Positions 55,620 through 64,000 of a stretch of 64,000 bases of DNA are shown piece after piece; positions within the stretch are counted from its first letter, which is position 1, and each line of letters begins with the position of its first letter. This stretch comes from Orientallactaga sibirica (lineage: Eukaryota; Chordata; Mammalia; Rodentia; Dipodidae): positions 49,444,001 through 49,508,000 of the forward strand of contig JAEOAD010000004.1 in NCBI GenBank assembly GCA_036365145.1, given 5' to 3'. The notes below the pieces were generated by a model. The model ran no database searches. It saw nothing but the letters and a program-made list of their open reading frames with translations, and was not told where the DNA came from. The position numbers were made by a program, and so were the translations under genes.

Positions 55620-56949
55620 CAATTACTGTCTGTTTATGACTCTTATAAGAGGTAGGTTTAACAATTTTTAAAAGAACCATGTTTTTTATATTTTCTCATT
55701 TTCTTTATTTTAACATTAACCTTGTTTTTAGCTAAATTTATTTGGAATTTAGGCTATATTATTTTCAAGCCGCTATTTTCCTAATAAAAAGTGTTTCCTT
55801 ATGCCTCTATTCTTCTTTTCTTTTCTCTCCTCCTCTGCAGTCAGTAAAATACAACAAAAACCTTTGGAATGATAATATTTTTTTTTCTAATAGTCTTGAA
55901 TGACATGGTATATTTTCATATCATGTTGCCATGACTACCAAACTCTTTTGCTCATCCTCATTTAAATGCACTCACTGTTAAATTAGAAATGTGACTTAAG
56001 CAATTTGATATACTCTATAATTTTTTTTGTTTAAAATATTGTTTATATGTAAGTCTCAAGTTCACTCATTGAGAATGACTTCCCAAAGAGTTGCTGGCTA
56101 AAGAACATCTATTTTTCATAATTCCTGCAAATCCATTTAGAAACAGAAAAAAAAGGACAAACACTTATGTAGGAGAGCTTATTATATTCTATGTAGAAAT
56201 TTATCCCTTGAGTTCCCAGAATTTGGTGTGTGTGCTGTGGAATAAATTGGAGAGTTTTCCCATAATTCTAAGATATCTGGCTTGGTACTGAGTCTTCATA
56301 ATCACAACCTTATATCCAGAAGACTGAAGATGCTTGGAATTATAATAGAGGATTCTTCCTTTATTAGGAATGTCTTTTTAGACATGGCCCTTTCACCCTC
56401 TCTGTGTGACTGTGTGGTTGTTATTACTGCGAGGAGGTAGCAGAGAGCTGCCTGGCCTGCAGCTCAGGAGTGAACTGTGCATGGGGAGAAAGCAGTGGTC
56501 CTACCAGAAGAGTTGTACGTAGAAATCCAAAAGCATTCAGTGAGTCAATTTGCCTGAAGACTAAAGTTAGGAATCTGCTTTGTGTATATGAGTATGTGTG
56601 CACACAGGCATCTTAGAGTTTGAGTGAAATAGCACCTACATGGTGATATACCACACTCCAGGTTGTTTAAATACTCTCTAAAAATACCTGACTGGCTTTG
56701 GGGGTAGAAGTAAATCTTCCTCAAATATTGTTCACAGAAAGTAAAAGCAAAATCATAAGTAACAATACAACTGGAATAAAAATTGCTTTGTTCTTGATAA
56801 CTCTTAAATTTGAACTTTGAAAATAAAACTACAATTTTATGGAATTGGAAAGCACAACAAACATATCTAGATTCTTCTAATGGTTAATTAGTTAAAAAAC
56901 ACATATCAGTGTATAAGTATTGCTGAATTTTCTAAAAATAATTTTTATT
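55618..56949. other. Unannotated non-coding sequence
   Basis: No gene or repeat recognised. A 66-codon frame at 56091-56291 has no recognised domain. Confidence 0.42.
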
Positions 56950-56965
56950 AAAATTTTTAATTTAT

Positions 56966-57701
56966 GGTTTCAGCTGGTGAGGTGTGGTTAGCTGATCCTC
57001 CCTTCAGGTTCGTTGTCCACCTGAAAAGAGATAAGCAAATTCTCTAACGGAGAGAGAAGTTAGTACTAGATAGAAGGGATAACCATATATGTTTTGGAGG
57101 GAACTTTATATGCATTGGCTCTCTTCTAGCCCACATTTGGTGGCTTCTAGATCTTGGAGACTGAGCTCATTTTTTGTACATGGCTTTGACTTATTTCCCA
57201 GTTCCAGCATGAGTTCCATTCCACTGAATGGATTTATTAGCCAAATCAAGAGCAGTTGGTAACCCACTATGGCTGTTTGCCACTACTGCACTTGTATGAG
57301 CATTACGTCAGATTGTTTTCTGCTGGGTATCTTAGACTGCAAGTTGTTTGGACCAATGTCAGACATTTTCCCCCAGTTGCTCGTGTAGCACCCTCTGGTA
57401 CTAGACTAGCTAACTGTCTGGCGACTGACCTTCTTCCATATTCTGGCCAGGTCTCTCTCTGTGTTTGGTCTCACACGCGTATGCTGTCTTCGACAGTAGG
57501 GTCTTACCATTAACCTTTGGTGGGTCACCAAGTACTCTGACCGAAGTCTGTCTTTTTGGGGGAACCTTGTAGGTGTTTCAGATCAACAGCTCATTGTGGA
57601 AGTTAACCCCCTGCTGGCACTGGGAGTTATAAGTCTGCACCTAGGAAGGTGAGGGAGGAAAAAGATATATAATGTAAAAGAGAAAGTGAGTATAGAGAGG
57701 A

Positions 57702-57740
<39 letters not shown>

Positions 57741-58340
57741 GGAGGGAGAGAGAGAGAAAGAAAGAAAGAGGGAGGGAGAGAGAGAGAAGAGAAAGAGAAG
57801 CAGGACAAGATTAAAGTTGGCCTTCATCATGTTCTCTCCAGGTTCCTGTGGTTCGAGTATTCCCTCTGTAGGCCTGCTGAAGGATCACCATAGAACAATG
57901 CAGGGGAAGGGCAAGAATACAGCGCTCAAGGCGATCACAACACCAGAAAAAGGCTGAAGGAGATAAACACAGAGAACATCCAACTCCAACTAAGCCAGAT
58001 ATCCAGAGACACAGAGGCCCCCAAAACCTCATCAAGGAAGCAGAACTAAAATGACCCCAATGTGGCTCAGGGAAACTCACGGAAGAGGGGGCGGAAAGAT
58101 TGTTAGAGTCACACAAGTTGGGGTATTATGCACAGAGACTGGGGCCTATCCACCAGAACTCTTGAGCAAACTCACAATGCACAATCCACATTCCCCACTG
58201 ATGAGGGTCCCTTCGAAAGTGGGAGGACGGGGAGGAGGACAATGGAACCAATACTATGAATGTAAAATCAGAATAATATAAATAAAAATATATATATTTA
58301 TTTAAAAAAAGAAAAAGAAATAAAAAGTACAGACAGAAAA
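56966..58340 (+). mobile_element. 5'-truncated L1 (3' UTR), about 1.4 kb
   Basis: 'gtttcagctggtgaggtgtg', 'gccaaatcaagagcagttgg', 'gtaacccactatggctgttt', 'gtagcaccctctggtactag', 'gtcttaccattaacctttgg' follow a rodent L1 3' UTR. A polypurine (GA)n tract (57685-57806) comes next, then 'ccactgatgagggtcccttc' and a terminal 'gaataatataaataaaaat' with an A-rich tail. Near-identical TSD 'aaaattt(t)taatttat' at 56950-56965 and 58341-58355; insertion site 'tatt/aaaa' is a canonical L1 endonuclease target. No ORF2 sequence is included. The 85-codon frame at 57256-57513 is not a gene. Confidence 0.8.
57685..57806. repeat. Polypurine (GA)n/GGGA tract
   Basis: About 120 bp of almost pure purines with mirror symmetry, inside the L1 3' UTR; potential triplex-forming sequence. 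Confidence 0.95.
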
Positions 58341-58355
58341 AAAATTTTAATTTAT

Positions 58356-58885
58356 ATTAATAAGTTTTTGCCTAGGTACAATACTATCAGTGTGAATAGT
58401 TGTGGACAAATGTGTGGGAACAAAGCAGTGATGCATAGGACATGTTTTTATTAGTAAACCTAATTTTCCCTGAAGTATGGAAAGGTTTTATCAAAATAAG
58501 CTGTTCATAAATCCTACTGCACTATCTTATATTCCTAACTCTAGTTTTTCTCAAAACAGAATATGAAGAATAATTAACAAGTCATGACAGGGAAAAACAT
58601 TTTAATAATCCTTTACTTTGAATTCCAGGATCATAGAGTGACAATCACTACTTATTGCAAATGACTCCTGATCTTATTTCGGTCTTCTGCAAAGAAAGCC
58701 AATGATAAATAAATTAAAAGTGACCTTTTCTTCTAAGTGAAGCTGGTTGAATAAAATATTTAACAGGTTTAAGAAAATAAATAAGACAGTGAGTATCCTT
58801 TGTTTAAATGTTCTGGCGAGGTGCCTTGCTGTGTACCTGCTTAGCGCTTTCCTCTGCAGGGAAAAGGTACCCTTAAGAACAATAG
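58356..58885. other. Unannotated non-coding sequence
   Basis: AT-rich; no gene or repeat recognised. Confidence 0.45.
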
Positions 58886-59025
58886 CTTGAGCCTGGTGCA
58901 GTGGTCCACATCTGTAAGCTCAGCATTGGGGTGGCTACAGCAGGAAGATTACCAGTTCAAGGCCAACAAGGGATATGGGGCTATGTGGGGAAATATTATC
59001 TCTTTCAAAATTAACAAAACTAAAA
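58886..59025 (+). repeat. B1/proto-B1-like SINE
   Basis: 'gagcctggtgcagtggtcca', 'catctgtaagctcagcattg', 'acagcaggaagattaccagt', 'tcaaggccaacaagggatat'. Diverged 7SL-derived copy. Confidence 0.7.
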
Positions 59026-59104
59026 ATTATATAAAAAAAGCAGTTATCTCAGCTTTGGTACGCTCAAATGTTGTTCTATTAATGGGAATGAAAAATAAAG
59101 GATC

Positions 59105-59455
59105 TGAAGGATCTAGGGAGATAGCTCAGTCAGGAAAGTGCTTTGCCTTGCAAGACCGAAGGTTGGTCCTCATCACTCACATAAATGTCAGGCATGGTGG
59201 TACGTGTCTGCGATCCTGGTGCTGAGGAAGCAGAGACAGGATGATTTCTTGAGCTTGCTGGCCAGCCAGTTGTTGGCTAGCCTACAGAGAGCTCCAGACC
59301 AATGAATGACCCTTTCTCCAAAAGAGTTGAAGTGGGATGATATGCAGGTAGTCCTTTGACACATGTGCATGCCCTCCTCAAATACGTAAGAATGCTCACA
59401 AACATAAGAACATATGTATACCCACTTGCAAACCACACACAAGTGGAACCCACAT
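59105..59455 (+). repeat. B4 SINE
   Basis: 'ctagggagatagctcagtca', 'gtgctttgccttgcaagacc', 'aatgtcaggcatggtggtac', 'gagcttgctggccagccagt', 'gagctccagaccaatgaatg', 'tgacacatgtgcatgccc'. Both ID-like and B1-like halves are present with a CA-rich end. Confidence 0.88.
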
Positions 59456-59457
59456 CT

Positions 59458-59568
59458 TTTTCTTTTTGAGAGGAAATCTTGTTGTGTTGTATGGGCTGAC
59501 CTTGAACTCCTGGGTTTAAGTGATCCTTCTACCTCAGCAACCTAGGTGGGATTGCATGCTTGGCTTAA
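59458..59568 (-). repeat. Proto-B1/FLAM-like SINE, antisense
   Basis: 'tttttgagaggaaatcttgt', 'gggctgaccttgaactcctg', 'ggtttaagtgatccttctac', 'ctcagcaacctaggtgggat'. The 'cctgggtttaagtgatcct' segment is Alu-like rather than B1-like. Confidence 0.78.
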
Positions 59569-60123
59569 GTCCCAAACTGCCTATTTTAGTTCACAAAGCT
59601 CTTTTATGGTCAGGACTCCATAGCTCATACTTTACCTATTGTACAGAACTCTCTCTTCTTTGCCCCTACCAGCCTATTTCTATTTCTTAAGTATGTCAAG
59701 TTTAGGCCGACCTCTGGACCCTTACATTGGCTTGGGATTCGTTCATCAAACCTTCGTAGCCCTCAACTCAAATCATGTCGTTTCTGAATTGCTTTTATAC
59801 AGTAACCTTCTTGGAAACCCTGAATAGAATTTTGATTATTTGCTTATTTAGTTATTTCATATGTACTTTTTTTCTGTTTATTGAAATGAGATGAGAGATG
59901 AGCTTCTCTTAGAATCATGCTGAGAACTGTGCTGACAAAAACCATGCACCTCAGACATATTTATAGACTGATTGACTTCCAAGTGATTGCAAAATGCCTC
60001 TGGGGAAGTCTGAATCTGCCTAAGAACTAACATTTCCATAGTCATTGTATAACTTTCCAAGACTTCCTTGTATAAGACTTTGTTATAAACTTATATCTTT
60101 ATACAATCTGAGAAGCCATCAAG
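59569..60123. other. Unannotated non-coding sequence
   Basis: No gene or repeat recognised. Opposite-strand frames at 59639-59827 and 59878-60060 have no domain. Confidence 0.42.
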
Positions 60124-60133
60124 ACAGGGATAT

Positions 60134-60338
60134 TAGCCTGGAGAGATGACTTAGCAGTTAAGGTGCTTGCCTGCAAAGCCAAAGGACCTAAGTTCAATTC
60201 CCAAAGACCCACGTAAGCCAGATGCACAAGGTGGCACATGCATCTGGAGTTCTTTTGCAGTGGCTAGAGGCCCTGGCTTGCCCATTCTCTCTTTCTCTGC
60301 CTCTTTTTCTCATAAATAAATAAATAAATACATAAATA
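60134..60338 (+). repeat. DIP SINE
   Basis: 'tagcctggagagatgactta', 'gcctgcaaagccaaaggacc', 'taagccagatgcacaaggtg', 'cttttgcagtggctagaggc', CT-rich, (AAAT)n tail. Perfect 10-bp TSD 'acagggatat' at 60124-60133 and 60339-60348. A good representative of the short-insert type. Confidence 0.96.
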
Positions 60339-60348
60339 ACAGGGATAT

Positions 60349-60933
60349 CATGCTTGATTTTAGAACTTGTATTCAGAAATGGTTGTGCTGTGGCTCACCT
60401 CCAGTCTAAGTGCCTGTGGTTGAAGCTGCTTTTATTCCTTCACTGTCATAAGTCCAATTTCTGTGAGCCTGTGGCTCTGATAAATGGGTGACAATAGCAC
60501 ATGTCCTGCAGGTGTCTGTGTGCACTGAGAGCCAGTCTTGAAACAGTTGGTATGAGAGACACCTGATGTGACCATCATGGCATTGCCGTTACCTCTGGAC
60601 ACCACTCTGTACTTTTTCTTTCTATTAACTTGCTTAGCATATAGGAATAATGCTATTAAAGTCTCATTGTATTTTTATTTTACAAAGTTATCAATGAAAC
60701 TTCTGTGGTACTCTAGGAAATAAAATAGAGATATCAGTGGAGCTATCTAACATGAATATGAATATGAAGATTATGGTTTTGAATTTATAAAATTTCAGGA
60801 GGACAAATCAGCTCTTTTGAATTAGAAGAATGGCCACAAAATGTCATAATACTCTGATACAGATGACTTAGCTAGTTAGTAGAGATCCAGGACTAAACAT
60901 TGAATATCACCTTTCTAGTCCTTTCATCCATAG

Positions 60934-60979
<46 letters not shown>

Positions 60980-61104
60980 ACAGAAATGAAATCAGACAAT
61001 GGGTATGGTCTTTGGGCTTGGAGGCATGAAAACAAAAATAGGGAAAAATCAGTAATATATAGGCTATGGTTATATCCAGAGATTTATATTAAGTAAATGC
61101 CTCT
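60349..61104. other. Unannotated non-coding sequence with (GT)n
   Basis: No gene recognised; (GT)n of about 22 units at 60933-60977. Confidence 0.5.
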
Positions 61105-61620
61105 AGGTCATTGACTCACTTGACAAAAGTTATTCCATACTTCTTTTATTGTAGGTTCTCCTCTGGATACTGGAGGCACAATACAAAGTATGACAGCATT
61201 TCTCCTGCCAAGAATTCATAGTTAAATGGTGACACTAACCAAACCAGGTATAATACTATTTTACTTTATTTTGAATTTTTTGAGATGAGGTCTTGCTATG
61301 TAACCTCAGATGACCTAGAACCTGCTATGTAGTTCAGGTTGGCCTTATGCTTGTGGTCCTGCTGCGTCAGACTCTCAAGTGCTGGGACTACTGTCCTGCC
61401 AAGGAATGCCCAGCAATGGTTAAATGCGATGCACTTTGGTAGGTGCTATGATAATGAGCAGCAGGGAGCACAGAGAACTGGAAGTTAACCTATGGAGAAG
61501 CAGGCTTGCTGGCAACTGTGTCTTCAAAGTCAAGATCTGAAGGAGGAACACACAAGAGTTGGGTAAAGAGGGAAAATGTTCGGGTTAGAGAGAAGAGCAT
61601 GCTGTAGGACCAAAGCACAA
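61105..61620 (-). mobile_element. LINE L2, antisense, interrupted by a B1-like SINE
   Basis: Left part 61105-61262: 'tcattgactcacttgacaaa', 'ctggatactggaggcacaat', 'ccaagaattcatagttaaat' match the reverse complement of the L2 3' end. After the SINE: 'ggtaggtgctatgataatga', 'aagatctgaaggaggaacac', 'gagagaagagcatgctgtag'. No intact frame. Confidence 0.65.
61268..61400 (-). repeat. B1-like SINE, antisense
   Basis: 'tttttgagatgaggtcttgc', 'tatgtagttcaggttggcct', 'gactctcaagtgctgggact'. Diverged, inserted in the L2. Confidence 0.75.
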
Positions 61621-62287
61621 AAATAAGAGAAGAGATCTGCCTATTTTTCCATGTAACTGCAGCTCCGTGTGTGGAAGCACCTATGGTCCTTCAGTAACTG
61701 GGTCACCAAAGATGTTTTTATGTGAATGACTACTTGATCACAAACCTAACACCTTGGCACCGAGAGTTATGGTGAGATTCCACTGAGTGGAACTGGAGAG
61801 GAACACTGGTTCATGGACTTTGACAAAATTCATGTTCACACACTGTGATCATCCCACAACTTCCTTGAAAAGACTTTAGTGCATACTGCCACTATGTTAT
61901 TTAAAGTAAAACATTAAGAAAGCACTGTGCCTGATAATACCAGTATGCTGTTACAGATGAGCAAAGTCCTTCTATTCTTGCTGCAACTGCTTGCAACACT
62001 TAGGGCATCTGTACCTTTGCAAGTTATCAACTCTGAAATTAAAAGCCAGTGAGTTGTTTTTCTAAAACTCTACATGCTTATGAGTCATTTTTACAATAAT
62101 CATTATCGTCATAAATTAGAATTTCCTCCCCAAAGGATAAGCAGGAATAGATGTTAATCATAACTGAAGCTGAATGCTCTGTATGTTTTCCTTTATTCAT
62201 AGAATAATCAATGCACTAATTTCAACAGCTATTAAGTTCTCACAAGTTTCCAGTTTTATCAAACCAGACAGAAGAACTTTAAACCAT
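61621..62287. other. Unannotated non-coding sequence
   Basis: No gene or repeat recognised. Confidence 0.42.
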
Positions 62288-62362
62288 GTTTTGGTGCTAG
62301 GCATTGAACCCAGGGCTTTAAGCATATTAGCCAAGCACTCTACCACTGAGCTACAGCCCTGG
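62288..62362 (-). repeat. ID SINE, antisense
   Basis: 'tttggtgctaggcattgaac', 'ccagggctttaagcatatta', 'gccaagcactctaccactga', 'gctacagccct'. Clear ID core. Confidence 0.87.
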
Positions 62363-63784
62363 CTAGGGAATGTGCATCCTCATGTTGTTTGTGTACTAGT
62401 TTAAGTTGGAGAACCTTTCCCTTGATAATGGGTCATTGAAGAAATTGAAGCTACAAAGTAGGGTGAGGGGCTAAGTATTTCTGAAGAGTTCTCTGCTAGC
62501 TGTATGGAGGTAGGCAGGGCATTTACTTTTCATGATTGTAAACTGGACTATTTTGAAAATAGGATAGTTTCAGTTACAAGATAGAAGATTGGGAGAACCA
62601 AAAGAGATGAAATAATATTTGGGATATAGAGAATGAACTAGGTTAATACCTCATTTTTTTAAAGTAACTAGAAGTATGATATTTTACTTATTTAATCTTT
62701 TTATAGAAGCTGCTTCATTGGATCAAGATATCACATGTAAAATGACAGGAAACAAAAGGACAGTAAATCAGAACTACCAAGAATAGTGGAAGAAATAGTA
62801 TAACCATCTATATGATATAAGAGGATGAAAATTAAGGCAACAGTAACAGGATGAGAATGGAGTCATGCAACACCATGGAGTAAGTTAGAGGATTCAGTTG
62901 CCAATTAAATGGAAAAAGGCAAGAAAAAAAATAGTTAAATTAAAATAAAATCATTATTTTGGCATTATTGGAATGTGAGACCAATTCAGAATGGTTTTAA
63001 CCTTAATAAGAGCAAGCCATGCCAAAATAAGTACAGCTAAATGTATTTCACTGATCACCTTTGTGAGTAAGGCTCGTTCCTCTGCATTTGTTCACGCCAT
63101 GTCGTGTTTTATGCTGTTGTGTAGGTCTCTTAACTATGCTGTAAATACCAAAGCTACAGCATCCACTTTTGCCTTATATTTCTACACTGATTCACAGATG
63201 AACACATCGTAGGACCTTCAGTCATGGTCGCATATACACAAATGGGATACATTACATGGGATTCTCACTGGAAGTCACACTTTCCGGTTTAATATCATTT
63301 TCAGAGTGTCTATCAACGGATGTCTCTGTTTTGAAACAAAGTCATACCTAAACCCCATCCCCCAAAGTCAGTTGTCCTCTGGCAGTGTTCTGCCTTTGGA
63401 AAATCCAAACGAAGGTGTTCCTGTCAACCACCATTATTTAGGACATTGTATATCATAGCAGGGAATAGTTCGTCTCTGAGCCCTGTGTGAACTATAGCAG
63501 ATGGCTTTCCAGATGTTTTTCCTAGTTAAAAGCAGCCATTAGTTTGACTTTGGAGAAGTGACCTGGGTTTGCCTGTGGTCTTTCAGAGTGAATTCTGAAA
63601 AAAAATCTTTCTATGAGCAGAGTGAAAGCCAATAATACTTATAACACCAAAATGGCTAAAACAAAATTTAAAGGGAATAGAAAGATTGAAAGCTTTGGCT
63701 TTTAATTGCTAACATTCTTCCAATTTAAGACAGCTTTAAAATAAAGGGATTGTGTGAGACGTGGAAGATTTTACCTAGCATTTG
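62363..63784. other. Unannotated non-coding sequence
   Basis: No gene or repeat recognised. A 73-codon frame at 62991-63212 has no recognised domain. Confidence 0.42.
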
Positions 63785-63915
63785 ACTTATAACTGAGGAG
63801 ACAGTCTCACGCACCTCAGGTGACAGATGAGGTCTGTGGTCACACAGGCAGAGTCAGGTTTACAATCCAGTTCCTGTAGCAGTCTGTCCAGTGTATAAGG
63901 ACTCTATCTCAGGTT
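63785..63915 (-). repeat. MIR SINE, antisense
   Basis: 'aactgaggagacagtctcac', 'gtggtcacacaggcagagtc', 'aggtttacaatccagttcct' follow the antisense MIR order (gaaactgag..., caaggtcacacag..., caggattcgaacccag). Confidence 0.65.
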
Positions 63916-64000
63916 TATTTTGAATAAGTGGCCTATTTTACAGTCTCACTTATACCTATTGTCCATTTATTTTTCAAATTTTCTTTCATTTCTTCAGTGG

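Overview
This 64 kb window is mammalian nuclear DNA. I read it as intergenic sequence or one long intron of a rodent, most likely a jerboa (family Dipodidae, for example Jaculus). The identification rests on interspersed repeats. B1, B4 and ID SINEs are rodent-specific. At least 15 copies belong to a tRNA-derived SINE of the B2 superfamily that matches the DIP element known from jerboas: a 'ggctggagagatggcttag' head, a 'gcagtggctggaggccctgg' body and a CT-rich then (AAAT)n tail. No open reading frame looks like a host protein-coding exon, and I found no rRNA, true tRNA gene, CRISPR array or operon-like arrangement.

Layout. 1-8 kb: sparse ancient MIR/L2 pieces, one B4, part of a MaLR-type LTR and one B1. 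8-23 kb: DIP, ID, B1 and MIR insertions, a MaLR-like solo LTR (13.9 kb), an L1M remnant (16.9 kb) and a (CA)n tract. 23.8-24.5 kb: a long antisense L2. 27.3-28.2 kb: MLT1-like LTR material on both strands. 28.6-32.5 kb: the main structure of the window, a nearly complete fossil Tigger7-type (pogo/Tc1-mariner) DNA transposon with a decayed DDD transposase gene, interrupted by a MaLR-type LTR with a clean 5-bp target-site duplication (TSD), a B4, two DIPs and a 42-A tract. 34-36 kb: a variant-subfamily DIP, an inverted B1 pair and a DIP. 42-48 kb: an antisense LTR, an L1 insertion that split an ID element and appears to carry a 3' transduction, a second short L1 tail with a G-quadruplex motif, and two LTR remnants. 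48.4 kb: a long tetranucleotide microsatellite. 50.8-55.6 kb: an MLT1 LTR, an L1M fragment, another antisense LTR and B4 copies. 57-58.3 kb: a 1.4 kb 5'-truncated L1 3' end. 58.9-61.6 kb: B1/B4/DIP insertions and an interrupted antisense L2.

Nothing here works as a gene set. The biology is a layered insertion record: ancient L2/MIR/MLT1/Tigger7, then rodent MaLR-type LTRs, B1/B4/ID, and finally DIP and L1 with well-preserved TSDs. I found no new functional system. The best leads are the nested Tigger7 fossil, the candidate L1 3' transduction, the DIP sequence classes and two pairs of short unexplained repeats. Family names come from recalled consensus patterns, not from a database search, and boundaries without a stated TSD are approximate.
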